NCBI GenBank assembly: GCA_036874045.1
Contig: CM072341.1
Coordinates: 4,476,501-4,540,500 of the forward strand
Direction of reading: 5' to 3'
Source: Cymodocea nodosa
Taxonomy: Eukaryota; Streptophyta; Magnoliopsida; Alismatales; Cymodoceaceae
Length of the DNA stretch: 64,000 nt
In this document: positions 44,945 to 59,390 of the stretch, piece after piece
How positions within the stretch are numbered: the stretch's first letter is position 1
Layout of the letters: every line of letters starts with the position of its first letter
Translations under genes and position numbers: made by a program
The notes under the pieces: model-generated
Seen by the model: the letters and a program-made list of their open reading frames with translations, nothing else
The model's database searches: none
Told to the model about the DNA's origin: nothing

Positions 44945-46456
44945 TGTTGAGTATTATGTTTTAATGATATGTGTTAAATGAATGTAATCATATTTAATCA
45001 ATTACTATTGTTTATAAAAATAAATTAAGAATATCAATTAATGCAGAAAAAGTTTACTGATATAAATACTTGTCTATAATGAATCTGAAATTATGCTAAA
45101 TTATATAACTAATCGTTAAGTTATACTAACTTTTCATTTAACTAAACGTTAAGTTAACATGTATTATTATTGTAAAGTATGATATGTTTTAATGGTTATA
45201 TTTCTATGTCATGTATAGTGTATGTTAAGACAACTCGTTGAGTTAGTACATTGTTTGTAAAAATGTCATGTGAGAATTTGTTGAGTTATAAGTTTAAAGG
45301 TTAAAATAGGTCATGTAAAAATTCATTGAGTTAGTGAATAAAACGTTAAGGTGAAGAGACAAACTTGTTAAGTTAGTGTTATGTACGTGGTGAATTTAAA
45401 GTTTATGAATGTTATATTGTATCACGTGAGTTACACTTGTTTAACTCGTTAAGTTAACATAATTGCATACGTTGAGTTGCTATATTAAATATTAAGGCAA
45501 CGTGTTAGGTTAGCGTTATAAACTTAAAGTTATTATTCTTGTACATGGTAAATACTTTATTGTTTAAAACATTTATTTATTACTTGTTCGTTGAGTTATC
45601 AATAATACAATAAAGTTAGTTCATTAAGTTAACATAATACCACGAGGCTGGTTTGTTAAGTTAACGTAACACCACAGACTTAGTTCATTGAGTTAGCTAT
45701 AGTACATATCACGTGAATTGGCACATGATGAACTCATTAAGTTAGATACGTTAAGTTATAAATCAACTTGTTTTACTCATTTAGTTAATATTAATACAAT
45801 GACTTGTTATTACAATTGATGAAAAAATTGAACAAGAAAGTTTATTTTATAGGAAATTTTTCAAAGATCAAGGATTGATAATTAAAGAAAATTTAAGAGG
45901 AAAATGTAGATTAGAATATGTGTATTTCGACGAAGGAAAAAGAGAATATGTGAAGAGTGGAAGACTAATTATAGATAAACGTGGAAGATATGCATGGAAT
46001 GGAAATAAACTATAAAAGGTAGAGAATTCTCATTGATCAATAATCCCTACACACTAAATGAAATATCCTTTCAAGGATCAAACACCTCTCTAAGGAAAAA
46101 CTCTTAGATAAAAGAAATTAAATTCAGTGAAACATAGAAAGTTAGATATTTGTCACTAAAGATTTGTAGAAGAAGAAAAAAAAAATCTCAAACAAGGAGA
46201 AATGTTTTAAATTCCGCAAATTAGTTTTCTCTGTTTGTAGTTATGAAATTGATTAGATGAAACATAGTATCATTATATATAATTACATCTACAATTTCTA
46301 AAGAGAATTGAATTGTGTATTGTAATTGAAACTTTGAATAAAATAATTTGATTAAAATAGTATCTTGACTTGTTTTTAATTTTGAAGTTTCAATTATAAC
46401 TGAAAATGGTGAAAAACACAATTCACCCCTCTTTTGTGTAGTCATTTAATCCTATA
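44945..46456 (+). repeat. A3 5' LTR (about 1512 bp)
   Basis: TGTTGAGTATTATG...AATCCTATA, an A-family LTR with eroded G-boxes (several CACGTG now CATGTG or TACGTG). The terminal CA has become TA. Stem-loop stems are largely eroded. Confidence 0.87.
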
Positions 46457-46613
46457 AGTGGTATTAAAGCTAGTTAATAATCTTTGATATAAAATCGATA
46501 CCAACTTAATTAATATGTGAACATAAATTTAACATTGTTGATTCTAGGCTCAAGTTATTTTTGAAAATTTTAAACTGTTTAAAAATCTTATAGGTTGAAA
46601 AATCTAAGGTTAG

Positions 46614-48100
46614 ATGACTATTGAAAATGGTAATTTTTCTTTATATGAAAGCTAGAATCTTAACTATCCTCCTTTATTTGATGGAATATATTTTAAATAT
46701 TAGAAATATAAGATGACAGTCTTTCCTCAAAGTATAAATCATAAGTTATGATTTATGATTTCTAAACTATATAATCTGTTAACTATTCTTTATAATACTT
46801 CGACAATTACTGAAAAAGAAAATGAAACTCTAAATGTAAAAGGCTTAAATATCTTATTTTGTATATTGAGTTATGAATAGTTCAATAAAGTGTCGGCATA
46901 TAAATCTACTTATGAGGTGTGACATACATTAGAAGTTTCATATGAAGGTACTTCTCAAGTTAAAGAGATTAAGATTAATATGTTAATTCATAAGTATGAA
47001 CTATTTAAGATGCATGAAGACAAAAGTATTTCTGAGATGTTTTCTAGATTCCTAGATATTATAAATTCTTTAAAATACTTAGGAAAGAATTTAGTGAGAA
47101 AAATTCTTAGATCCTTAAGTTCTAAATGGTTTCAAAAATTGACATCAATTGAGGAATCACGAGACTTAAATGCTTATATAATAAATGAACTTATAAGAAA
47201 TTTGACTACTTATGAAATTCAATTAAATGATTCACTAAGTTACAACAAATTAAAAATGAAGAAAGAAATAACCTTCAAAATTAATTCAGATTCTAAAATA
47301 TCAACTAATTTCGACGAGGATTTGATTTTGCTGATTAGAAAATTCAAGAAAGCATGAAAAGCTAAGAGACAGCAAAGGAATAGAAATGACAAACCTTCAA
47401 TGTCAAAGTCTCTCAATAAAAAGAATTTTTCATTTAAAAAGTATATATGTTACAACTACAAGAAACCTAGACATATTTCTCTAGATTGTCCTATAAGGAA
47501 AAATAAAAAACAAAGTAGGACAAATTAGAAGAATAATGCTCAAAAAACTCAGAAAAAGTTTTATAAGAAAAAGACTTTAAAAGTCACTTGGGATGATACA
47601 TTAGAAGAGTCTGAATTTGAGGAATTATCGTCAAAATCTTCACATTCAAAAAAAGAACAAGAGTTAGAAGACATTGCTCATGTGTGCTTCATAGTAGATG
47701 AGTCTGAGGTAATATCTTATCTTGAAAGTCATTCAGATTTTAACTTTGATGAATTATTATGCACTTATTATGCATTATTACAAAAACTTAAAGCTTGTAA
47801 ACTGGAAAATAAGAATATTAGAAATCCTTTGTCCATTATGGAACAAGAAAAGTGTTTCCTGTCTACAACTTTAGAAAAGTTTAAATGTGATAATGAAAAT
47901 TATGTTATAGATTTACATAAATTTAGATTTAATGAATGTGTCTTGTATGAACAAATATAGAATATAAATACTTAAAAATTAAAGATAGAATCTGAAAATG
48001 AAAAATTGAGAATCAACATAAATGATTGAGTTAGAGATTGATAAACTAAAAATGAGAGAGCTAGAGTTAAATTCTACCATTGAGAAATGAAATTTAAGTT
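46614..48100 (+). pseudogene. A3 Gag
   Basis: ATG at 46614 (MTIENGNFSLYES). Collinear with A1 Gag, including KYELFKMHEDKSISEMFSRFLDIINSL (46992 on) and RKILRSLSSKWFQK. In the knuckle, CYNCKK has become CYNYKK, losing a zinc ligand. Many stops and indels. Confidence 0.85.
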
Positions 48101-50174
48101 AAACTAAGTTAGACAAGCTAACTAGTACTCCTGCGATATCTTATAAATTTGGCTTAGGATTTGATTATCCTAAATACCCTGAATCTCAAGTCAATAAAAG
48201 ATTTATTAGTTGTAGTTCAAGTAAATCTAAGATTAAAATTCTTTTTATTATGAAATAAGGTAATAAATATGTAGAAGTAGGTACTTCAAGGGATGAATCA
48301 TGCAGTAATAATATAAATCAATGTGATTTATTTAAATGCACTTCTAACATGACTATTAATATTTCTAAAATCTTGTTTCTTGTTTTGGAAATTCAGTTAC
48401 TAATGTTACTAAAATTTTAGATACTTGAGTAAACTAAAAATTCAGAAACCTAAGCATGAAATTCAAAATATTGGTATTAGACTCATTACTAGTTCTACAT
48501 GTTCTTTATTTGAAAATTCATATGCAGAAAAAGATTTTGTATGTATTAAAAATTTAAATACAAGCACAAAATCTTGGTACGATCTTATTGAAATATATGA
48601 GCATGACCTAAATAAATTAACATTTAATAAAAATTAGTTTGGTCTTGGTTATACTACATTTGAAAATAAAAAGAATGTTAATAAGAGTAATAATTCTATA
48701 AGTGAGTATGAAGTTAATGATAAATCAGTAGTACTTACAACTAATAAAAGTATAAATAATAATGTTAGATTGTTTTTATACAAAAAGAAGAAATATGCTT
48801 TTAATGAACTTGGTCCTCAAGGACATTGAGTACCAAGAAATAATTCTTCTTAATTTATTTTACAAGAGAAAACATCAAAATGAATTTTGGATAGTGGAGC
48901 ATCAAGTCACAAGACAAGATAGAAAAGCCTACTAAAAAAATTTACAAATACTAAGAAAGGAAGTGTAATATTTGGAAACAAAAGCAAAGATAAAATCATA
49001 GGTATGGGCAATGTTCAAATAACTCCTACTTGTGTTATTTCGAATGTACTGTATGTAGAAAACCTAGGATTTAATTTGCTGAGTATTATAAAACTAATTG
49101 ATAATAGATACTATGTATTGTTTGAAGATAATGTATGCAAAATTATTGATAAAATTATAGACGAACTTAAGTTTATTGCTAAAAGAAAATGTTCTATATG
49201 TATTTTATCTTTACCTTCTAGTGTAGTTGATTTAAATTCATGTTTGCTAGCTTAAACTAGTGATGCATATCTTTGGCATAGAAGAATTGGGCATATAAAT
49301 ATGAAACTATTGCATAAATTATTTAGTAAAAATTTAGTGAGAGGTTTACCAAAGATTAAATACTCAAAGGATTTCATGTGTAATGCATGTGAGTTAGGTA
49401 AACTTCATAAAAACTCTTTTAAATCCAAAAATGATATACCAAACAAGAGAGTCTTAGAACTTATACATATGGATCTATTTGGACCAACAAGAATCATGAG
49501 TCTTGGTGGTCAACAATATGTATTTGTTTTAGTAGATGACTTCTCTAGATACACTTGGGTATATTTTCTAGCAACTGAGTTTTTGAAAAGTTTAAAATGT
49601 TTTGCAATCTTGTACAAAATGAACACAGTGTCTTTGTTCAAAAACTTAGGAGTGATCATGGTACTGAATTTAAAAATGATCAAATGGATAACTACTGTAA
49701 AGATCATAACATTGATCACAGATATTCTTTTCCTAAAACACCTTCTCAAAATGGTGTTGTTGAGAGAAAGAATTGATCACTTCAGGAAATGGCCAAAACT
49801 ATGTTAAATGAACATAATTTACCTCAAAATCTCTAAGCTAAAGCAATTAATACAACTTGTTATATTATTAAGAAAAGTCACTTAAGACCTCTTGTTAATA
49901 AAACTCCTTTTGAAATTATGTATGATAGGGTTCCAAAAATTTCCTATATGAAACAATTTGGCTATAAGTATTTTATTCTTAACACTAGGGTTAAAAGAGA
50001 TAAATTTGAAGCCAAAGCAGATGAAAGAATTTTTGTAAGTTACTCAACTAGAAGTAAAGCCTATAGAGTTTATAATAAGACTTCTAGAACTATTGAAGAA
50101 ACCCTTCATGTGAGCTTCAATGAATATTCTTTTAGAGAATCAAAATCTAAAATTGATAATGATGATATGATCAA
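48101..50174 (+). pseudogene. A3 Pol (Gag-Pol linker, protease, integrase)
   Basis: Protease LDSGASSH is preserved near 48888, then GNVQITPTCVISNVLYVENL (49004), HHCC region RIGHINMKLLHKL...CNACELGKLHKNSF, and integrase HMDLFGPTRIMSLGG (49470) with FVLVDDFSRYTWVYF. A frameshift near 49585 is followed by RSDHGTEF in another frame and NGVVERK near 49755. Ends at 50174. Confidence 0.85.
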
Positions 50175-51487
50175 TGTAGGATCGTATGGCTACACAAGAG
50201 GGGGGTGAATTATGTTTTTCAATATTTTCGATTATAATTGAAACTTTAAGATTAAAAACAAGTTGAGACACTGTTTTCATAAAATCATTTTTATTCAAGG
50301 TTTCAATTACAATATACAATTCAATTCTCCTCAGAAATTGTAGATGCAATTTTATATCGATAACATGTTTCATCTATACAATTTCATAACTACAAACAAA
50401 GAAAACTAATTTGCGAAATTTAAAACATTTCTCCCTGTTTAAGATATTTCTTCTTCTTCTTCTTCTTCTTTCTTCTTTAGCAATTCTTTAGTAACAAATA
50501 TCTTGTCTTTCTTTACTTCACCGAATTTACTTTCTCCTTATACTTCAGATCTTCAGTGACATAAATCTGACCTTTTCTACTTCACTGAATTTTCTTTCAT
50601 CTAAGAGTTTTTCCTCGAAGAGGTGTTTTTGATCCCTGAAAAGATTTTTCATTTGGTGTGCAGGGATAATTAATCAACGAGAATTCTATGCCTCTTATAC
50701 TGTATTTTCATTTCATGCATATCCTCCACGTTTATTCACTACTAGTTTTTCACTTCTTCATGTCTTCTCTTTTTTCTTTATCAAAATACACACGTTCTAA
50801 CCCATGTTTACATTTCAAATTTTTTGTAATCATCAATCCTAGATCTCTAAAAAATTTCCTGCAAAATAAACTTTCTCGTCCAAAATTTTTCATCAAGTAT
50901 AATAAGAAGTCGTTGTGTTAATGTTAACTAAACAAGTAGTACAAGTAGATTTATATAACTTAACATTTCTAACTTAACGAGTTCCTCATATGCCTACTCA
51001 TGTGACAAGTACTGTAGCTAACTCAACGAACTAAGTTCGTGATGTTATGCTAACTCAACGAACAAGCTTCGTGGTGTTACAATAACTCAACGAACCCACT
51101 TCGTTGTGTTATAGATAACTCAACGAACTAGTAATAAACAAATATTTTTATAATAAGAAATTTACCACGTGCAATAATAACAACTTAAGTTTATAACGCT
51201 AACCTAACATGTTGCCTTAGTGTTCAATGTAGCAACTCAACGTGTGCAACTATGTTAACGAGTTAAACATATGCAACTCACGTGATACAATATAACATTC
51301 GTAACCTTTAATTTCACCACGTGTACAACACTAACTTAATGAGTTCGTCTCTTCTTTTACTCATTAACTTAACAAGTTCTCACGTGACCTATTTTAACCT
51401 TTAAGCCTCCAACTTAACGAGTTCTCACGTGACCTCTATACAAATAACACTCTAACTTAATGAGCTGTCTAAACGTGCACTATTTAG
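50175..51487 (-). repeat. Inverted A-family LTR, U3 end truncated
   Basis: Minus-strand A-family LTR, TGTAGGATCG at 50175. It interrupts A3's integrase region and breaks off near 51487 before its TGTTGAG start. It has the U5 signature and the stem-loop ATCCCTG (50632-50638) / CAGGGAT (50661-50667) around 22 nt. Either a 3' or solo LTR remnant. Confidence 0.82.
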
Positions 51488-52131
51488 AATGAAAAAGTGC
51501 ATAATATTAACATTTAAATGATGGTTAATTACAAAATATTTAGCTTATCATATGAGAATTAAGCCATTATGTTATAATTGCACTGCTATATGCTTTAATG
51601 AAAGAATCTGCATAATTCCAAGGAATTAATGTTAATTTAGTACATTTTTGAACTATTGGTAAATTGCAGACTGTGAAATTCTTAAGTATCCGAATTTTCT
51701 GTTATTTCGGATAGTTATGTTTAACGTACCGAACATGTACTGAACAGTTATGTTTTAAAAGAATATTTTATTATTTCTTGAAGTACATGTGTCGAAACCA
51801 TAATGCATGACTTAAGTGGATTTTCGAAAGGTTATCTGTAACTATCTGAAATGCATCTGAGCATCAGATAGTTAAGTTCGTAAGTGTCTGAAATATTTGA
51901 ACTTGTTAAGATAGAATTATGCACGTGTTGAATTTAAATGCTTTAGTTTATCACGTGAGATGCACATGTTTAACTTGTTAAGTTAGCATAACTGTACGTG
52001 TTGAGTTACATGAATACACACTAAGGTAACGTGTTATGTTAGCGGCTTATTTCTTTATTGCACGTGTTTTATAGTTAAATCAACTAAGCAAGTCCGTTGA
52101 GTTATCTTTAACTCCACGGACCATTTATTTT
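51488..52131 (+). repeat. Chimeric copia LTR debris
   Basis: Begins with TATCCGAA/GATAGTTA-type motifs (51690-51900), as in families B, C and D. It passes into A-type text: CACGTG at about 51922 and 51955, TTAACTTGTTAAGTTAGC, and GTCCGTTGAGTTATC near 52092. Termini not found. Confidence 0.6.
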
Positions 52132-53000
52132 CTAATATGCCATTGTAGCGGTTGTAGAAACAGGACAGTTGGAAGAAAAAAACCATGATCGCACGTATCT
52201 CATAAGAATTCACTCGTCAAAGGGAGAAGAAATCATCGTCGTTGATATAAATGAAGGAAATCCAACCGACCATTCAAGCAGAAGTAGTTACCACTGAAGA
52301 AATATAAAAGAAAAGAAGAAAAAGAAGTAAAATGTGTGTGGCCGATGGGTGTGGCCAGTGTGTGCAGAAGAGAATCACCGAGCTTTCTGCAGGCAACATT
52401 GGCAATTCTTTGAAGTACCACATCACCACCATAATCACCAACCATCGGAGGTCTGTGAGGATACTTTCCTGATGTCAGGTCGATTTCGAGCCAAACACAG
52501 TGCTTGACAACCATTGTGAGAAGTGATCGCGTCGTGGGAAGGGAAACCATTTTCACTAAGTGCCGACTCATATCTCAGAAGATCGTAAAACTTCTAACCT
52601 TGGCTTCGGGTTGATGCCTATATACTGAAGAGGAGATCATCTTGCAATTCTGGACTCGCGATTCTATAGGGAGAGGAGACAGAATTGTAAGTGGTTTAAT
52701 TTTCAATGATGTAATCGCGTCGCATGTAGTGATGGAAGTATTTACTATCGACTGAGATTACTTTACATTTCACCTTTCACCCATTTTCATGCTCATATCA
52801 AAACAAAAATATCAAAAACAATTTATTTGTGTTTGTATTGTTTATTTGGGCATTGTATTGTTTGTTTTGTATCATGATTAATGTTATCTTTGTCAATGTT
52901 GTGATTTTGTTAATGTTTAGTTTTAGATGTTTCTTTTGAGTGCTTGCACATAAAATTTGGAAATATAGTTTAATAGATCAAATTCATTAGAGCCAAACTA
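52132..53000. other. Unassigned region; slightly GC-richer, no confident gene
   Basis: A minus-strand frame of 112 codons (52571-52233, with CVWLEIDLTSGKYPHRPPMV) matches nothing I recognise and lacks visible splice context. Alternatively this is the R/U5 part of the LTR debris just to its left (TATAAATGAAGG near 52244). Function unknown. Confidence 0.3.
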
Positions 53001-56000
53001 TAGTATGAGTTCTCTATTTTACTACTGCATTGCTTAATCTGTAATAGTCTTAAATCTGTTATCATTATGACACCCAAAAGTTTATTTTGTGCCCATATTG
53101 TGAAACTACATGATTATACCTTTCTAAAATGAGCTTTCATGTTTTATTTGAATGTGTGTAGTTAAAGTTATAAATTTTCTAAGAAAAGTGTGTTTGGATG
53201 AATTTCTGACTAAAACTGTACTGAAAATCTAAGTTCAGATTTAAATTACTACAATTTTGGAATAGAAAAATTTTCTTTATTACTTGCTTGTTAAAGTATG
53301 ATGAATCAGCTTTCCAACGCATGTTTAAAAGTAAATTTTGAATGTCTAAATCTTAAGTTATGATTTGTTGAAGTTGGAGTGGTAAAATTGAATTCTGCAT
53401 TGTAAGAAGTTGTAAAACTGCATGACATATTCATGAATACTTATCCATGTTGGAAATTACCCAATTTTTTTTTTAAAAGTACTATGTCATGTGTTGAATT
53501 TTCTATTACATGTTCTAAATGTGGTTCATGGAATCAATGAATGCACCTTGTTTTAATTGAAGTTGATATACCATTGGGCCCTTGGTATGCTCAATCTTCC
53601 ATCATAGCATTATACTTTTCTTTTTCACCACATAGACTCAAGATTATGTGAGCATTTAGAAAATATGGCAGACGACAATTTCACTCTTGAATTGAATACT
53701 TGAAAAAGTAGAAGAAAGATATAAATATGTTGTTGAGTAATGCCAAGCATTTATGTGCAGTTGAGATTTTGCTATATATGTTTTTTTTTTTTTTTTTTGG
53801 GGTGATGGATAATCATTTTCTTGCAACTACAAGTTAACCTTTGCATGGGAATTTCTACATTTTGAATTAAATGTTACAAGTACTTTAGTTTTATCTTGCA
53901 AACAGGTTGTGTGACTTTCTTTTTCTTATACACTTATTATGTAGAAAGAAGATATCTTACTTTTTAAATGAGATAAAGCAGGTATGAGAGAAGAAGAAAC
54001 ACAAGCTTGTTAAATTTTACTTACAGGTGCTTACCTTGACAACAAACAAATGATAAGAAGTTCCCACTCAAAGACTTAAAATTTTGAGGTTTTCAAGCAA
54101 TTGTTCTACCACCACATGTTTCTTTTCATTTTATTCTCATTTCTTTTCATTAATTTAGTATGTTTGTTTTATTTTGCTTTTGAATGTAGTATGTTTCTTA
54201 GTTTTAGTAGAATTTTATTTCCTTGTGTTTTAAGTGACTTAGGATCATACCCCTATCTTATGGTATAATTAATTGTTGGGTTTATTGTCTATCCTTTTGC
54301 ATTAAGAGATATAATGAGAAGGTAGTGGGGTGACTTAGTTTACTTAAATCATTCATCTTAGTGTATTATTTTTAATTGTTGTTTAAATTAAAAATAATAA
54401 ATAATAATAAATGTTGAAGGGAACATTGATGCCATTTTCAAAGTCATTATTACAACATTGCCAAGTTTTTGCATATAGATGTATATTCTTTACCACCATG
54501 TAAACTTATTGCAATATTTAAGTGTGGGGGTGTGAGCTTCTTGTATTTATGTGTAAACTTCTTGATGCATGCTTACTTTTATATTTGGAGCAAAATTTTC
54601 ATGACATTCAACTCCCTACTTGCTATGATCAAGGATAATGAATATGAGATTTAATATTTTTCTGAGTTATACACACCCTATATTTTAATATAGAACTTGA
54701 ATTGTTTTACTTGGATGTGTATAATTTCTTTTCTTTTTAAAAAAAATTGCAGGGGTTGTCATTTGCATATTCCTTTCACTTAGGTTTTATTTTCTTTGAT
54801 TTTTATTATATTAATGATGCTAGTGGTGAAGTTCAACTTTGTTTTTGAATGTATTATTAATGCATGATTTGTGTGACCTAAGCTTTGTGATATGGCCTTT
54901 TATAAGTTTCTTTGTGTGCTATTGCTCAAATAGGCATGTTGGTACATTCATGTGGTCATTTACTATGATGTAGAAGATAAACTTATATTTGCTATGAACT
55001 CACCATCAAAAAAAAAAAAAAAAAAAATTTTTTTGTTTTGTTTCTGTATTACTTGTTATTTTCTATTAGCTAATATTTCTTTTCATCTATTAGATATATC
55101 TGATGTGTTTGTTAGTGTTTCAGTTCTTTTATGGCATGGCAAGAAAGGTATACATTTCTGAATCTCCTTCTATTATATTGCTTATGAGTTCAAATTGTAG
55201 TACACCTTATTCTTTTGAACATGATACTCAATCTCCATTTCATGTTCCTGAGAATGGTACATTTTCTACTGTCTGCATATGTTTCACACGTTAGGGGAGC
55301 TACAATTTACTACTTGCCATTGTTCTTTCTTTCTTTATGTTTCTTTTTTATCATCCACATGCATAACATTGCCATACTTGAATGTTATCTTAGATTCATT
55401 GAGGACAATGCATCATTTAAGTGTGGGGGGGTGGCATGTAGATTGTTTTTGTTATTTTTATTGTATTTTCATGTATTTTTCGTGATGTTAGTAAATTTTC
55501 ATGTGTTTTATGTTGTTATCATTTTATATTGTATTTTGATTAGACCCTAGTGATGAGATTTTGAAACTCAAGAAATGCTATTAAGATTTATGGGTTTACC
55601 CCTGATTTCTTTTGAGTGGACTCCATAACCTAAAAGCATGGACCTAATTGTATGTTCTTTAGAGAAAGATGAGTCCCATGCTAGTAGTGTTTTGAGTGAG
55701 TCTTCCTTATCATTGGGATTAATGCCTTGTTTATTTACACCCTTTTGAGTGATCCTAAGCTGAGTGCCACTACAAAGAGGTTTATATCTTATGTAACCTT
55801 AAGGTGAGATTATTTTTTTTGGATACTCCCAAACTTCCATGAGATTTTGAAGGAGAGGTTTAGGAAAACAATCAAAGTTATCACATCTAACATGCTAAGG
55901 AGTTTCTTAGGGATGGATTTAAGTCTTTAAGGAATAAGGTATTTTGTACACCATTTGTTGAAAAAAAAAAAAGAAGTTGAAAAAGAAGAAGAAGAAGAAG

Positions 56001-59000
56001 AAGAAAAGTTATAAAAAAAATAAAAAAAAAAGCGAAAAAAAAAACAAAGAGAAGAAAAATAAGAGCTTTCAATATAGAAAAGGAAGGCTCGGAGTCAATT
56101 GGGATGTGAGGAAGTAGTGGGCTTTCTCAAGTGTTTAGCTTTCCTTTATTTTCTTAAGTATGGGTTGATTAGCACACTATGTTGTTGATACTTTGGTTGT
56201 TTATTCTAGGCATTTTTCGACTTGTCTCATTGGAAGAGAAGGAGTTCTAGCACTAGTCTACATTTTTATTTGTTATTGATTATCATATTTGAGTGCTTAG
56301 TTTCCTATGACTAGTGAGGGTGAGTTTTCTTTTGTATCAAGGCAGATGGGCCTTTTGATGGGGTGACTCCTCATGCATTCTAATGTGGGCTTGTTGGACT
56401 CCAAAGAACTAGTGAGTTTTCTTGTCTATTGAGCCACCATTTTGCCTATTGACCTTAATAGCATCAATGAGCCTAATCATTTCACACTTGGGTCAAATCT
56501 TTGTTTTTTCTTTCTTTTTGTTATTTACTTATGTTTTGTATTTGTAATGTTCTTTTTCTTATTTGTGTTTGTTTTATTTTTGTGTTGATTTGGACTTTGT
56601 GGGTATATCCGCTGAAAACCCTCCGGAGACAAAACTCCGCCACTAGGGTGACCTAGGGGTTTAACGGCTTGTTGCATATGCTAAATGCAACCGTGATTCC
56701 TACGAAAGTGAGTTAGGATTTCTAATTTTAGTTGTTTAGTTTTGTATTTCAATAAAAGCTTCAAGTAATTGTTATTCTAGTCATTTCCTATTTTCTAGAC
56801 TTGAATACTTGCTAGGGACTAGCAAGGTTTAAGTGTGGGGGTATTTATAAGGAGTAAAATTGTGCTAATGTATATAGGATTATTCATGCTTATTAGAGCT
56901 TAAATGATACATAATGCATGTGTATAATTGAAATACCATCACTTTGGCATTAATATGATTATGCATGATTATTGAAGTAAATGACTTAAAATTGCACAAT
57001 TTAACCCTTTATTTGATTATGACTTAAATAATCATGGAAATGAATGTTTATTAATACTTAGATGCGTTATGTTATGTTATTTCATGTCTTGTTATGTTTT
57101 AATATGCTTGTTAAGTTTTATAGGTTGTATAAATAAAGTTGGAGACCCACTTGGCAATTTACCATCAAGAGATGAAAGAAAATGAAGATACTTAAGGGCT
57201 TGTATGCAAAAGCCCCTTTCTTCTATTTAAGGAGATGGAGGTCTCGTCCAACACCATCCCTCATTTTCCAGCCATCAACCAATGCCCCCTTCTCCCTTGT
57301 GTGAAGCTTCCAAGGAGGAGGACGGCTCCTTTCCATCTTCAAGCTAAGGTTAGGGTCCAAAAGGAGGCTTAGACCGCAATACTCCCTCTTTTCCTTCCTC
57401 ATCTTGGTGTGGAGAGCTTAGATCGTCAACCATCTCTTCTCTTGGAGTTACAACATGAGAATGTGGAGGAGGTTCAGATCTTCATCTTGGACGTGTGGCT
57501 ACTTCCCTTGAGTGTTGGTGACAACAACATCTGGGGGAGCTTGAAATCCATGTAGTTGGAGGTGGAGACGAATTAGGGCAAGGTAACCTTTTGTCTTGAA
57601 ACAACCGGTGAAGGATTCCACTTCTTTGGAGGTCTTGGAGGAGGGGTGACAACCTAAATCCAAGCTTTCAGGGGATGTGCAACAATATTCATCATTGGAA
57701 AGCTTGTTCCAAGTCTTGGGTAGCATTTAAAGAGGTATATGGGTGAGGAGATCAATTGTATTTAAGTGTTTTGTTTTTTTTTTGTGTTCTTATATTGTGT
57801 TTCTATGTTGTTCTTGATTGAATGTTTGTAAACATGTCTCTAACAGTAGGTAATCTTTGGTTTTTGTTGTTAAGATCTCATTTTTATGATGGAAATGCTT
57901 TAGTTTTATGTTTATATTGTGAATGGATGCAAATAGTTGTGAATGACTAGTACAGAATTCCGTCTTCCCTGTTTCAGTTTTAGGGTTCATTTGTTTTGTT
58001 CATATCTCGAGTTTTTCTCAATTTTTTTCCTTGATTCTTATGTCATTTTTGTAGAGAAATAAAAGATGATTCTTTCTGTATACTTTGTGTAATTTTTTGA
58101 ATGCGTTTGGTGTGATTTTTCTATTTTTTTTAGGAGAGTACATTCTCAGTTCGAAATCGCATTTTCAGTCAATAGCTTTGCGGAAATGTCTAATACGATT
58201 TCTCCCTCCATACATCATATTTTTAAGATCTGTAAATTGGGTTTGTTAGATTGATGAGTCTATTTTCATTCAATTATAATTTCATAAATCATAGGTAAAG
58301 TTGTCGATATTTTACTAGAAGTGCGCGTTCTATAATGTTTCAATACTGTTTTGCGCACCTCACTAGGTTTTGATGTTATTTTCACTTAAGAACGATTTAG
58401 AATGTAAAATCATCGTGTATATTTAGATACTTAAAACCCTTTCTAGTGCATATTTTTGTATGATTTTTCAGTTCATATTTTGGGAGAAATCGTTGTTACA
58501 AGTAGAGCTATTTTCTGTGATTTCGATGACCAAGTTAGGAAGGAATGAATTCTTGTAGTTCCAGATTCTGTGTAAACAGAATCCTTGCCTTCCATTTCTC
58601 CTATCAAAAAGTAGGTTTTTCATAGAGATTTTAGTGTTTCTTGATACTATTTTATAGGAAATTTTGTGTAGATTACAGTTATGTAAGTTATGTAATTTTT
58701 AGAAATGTATTTCTTAAGTTTTTGATTATTTTTTTCCAGAGGTTGCAGCAGTTTGGATTTTCTGTTTGGGTGCCAGATTTGGTGTTCGACGCCTGAGTGT
58801 TGCCTGTGCGGTAATCTTTGTGAAAAATCGTTCTGTTAATTTTCCTTAATAGTAATACAAGTCTTGGTTCAAAGCCCTCTGATTTCGCAAGATTTCATAG
58901 AGTTTTGACTGAGTTACGATTTTTGCACTGAAGGTGCGATTTTGGAAAGTTTCCAGAATGATTCTGCACCCTGTTAGTAAATCCACTATTTTTAGAATTC

Positions 59001-59187
59001 TATAATGAGTTAGTCTACGAAATCACTTCTATTTCAAAGATAACTCGAGGATCTTTCCAACCAATATTTTATTTGGATTTTTGAATGCCTAGGTTGGAGG
59101 AAAAGAGAGTTAGAAATTGGGCCTCACTTCTGTGATTTCAGGGCCGAAACTCATTGATTTTCTTGAGTTTCCTAAGGGTTAACCTTA
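53001..59187. other. Gene-free stretch, probable Ty3/gypsy-derived non-coding sequence
   Basis: No protein domain was found. TTTAAGTGTGGGGG occurs at 54517-54530, 55416-55431 and 56828-56841. This G-rich motif is common near the 3' end of plant Athila/Tat-type gypsy elements, so these are probably remnants or a large derivative (LARD). Also present are T18 at 53781-53798, A20T7 at 55008-55034, a GAA-rich run near 55985-56005, and a small stem GTTGCAT/ATGCAAC at about 56670-56690. 57200-57730 resembles a transcribed leader, but no LTR ends could be fixed. Confidence 0.4.
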
Positions 59188-59390
59188 GGGGGGGTTTGTG
59201 CCTACTCAGATTTTTAAGAAAGGAAAGAAATGAAAGTAAAGAAAGTATGTAAGTAGTTTGTGCAGATTTGAAAACTTGGGAAAGTTTGTTAACTTTCCCA
59301 AATATAAAAGGAAAAATTTTCCCTGATTTCGGAGACTCTCCCCTCTGAAATCAAGGAATCCCTGACTGCCCGAATGCCCTGATTTCATCT

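Larger units (their letters stand above)
44945..50174 (+). mobile_element. Old A-family copia element A3, 3' half missing
   Basis: 5' LTR 44945-46456, primer site 46459-46470 (TGGTATTAAAGC), Gag and the protease-integrase part of Pol. It stops at about codon YDDMINV (50174), where an inverted A-family LTR begins. RT, RNase H, ORF3 and 3' LTR are absent. Much more diverged from A1 than A2 is. Confidence 0.88.

Noticed and set aside
52233..52571. 112-codon minus-strand frame
   Set aside because: Not recognised, no supporting exon or splice context, beside LTR debris; kept only as part of an unassigned region.
54952..55550. Hydrophobic plus-strand frames around 55 kb
   Set aside because: T-rich sequence gives Phe/Leu/Tyr-rich translations in several overlapping frames; no conserved start or domain.
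55887..56072. Phe/Leu-rich minus-strand frame
   Set aside because: Translation of a GAA/A-rich low-complexity run; not a real membrane protein.
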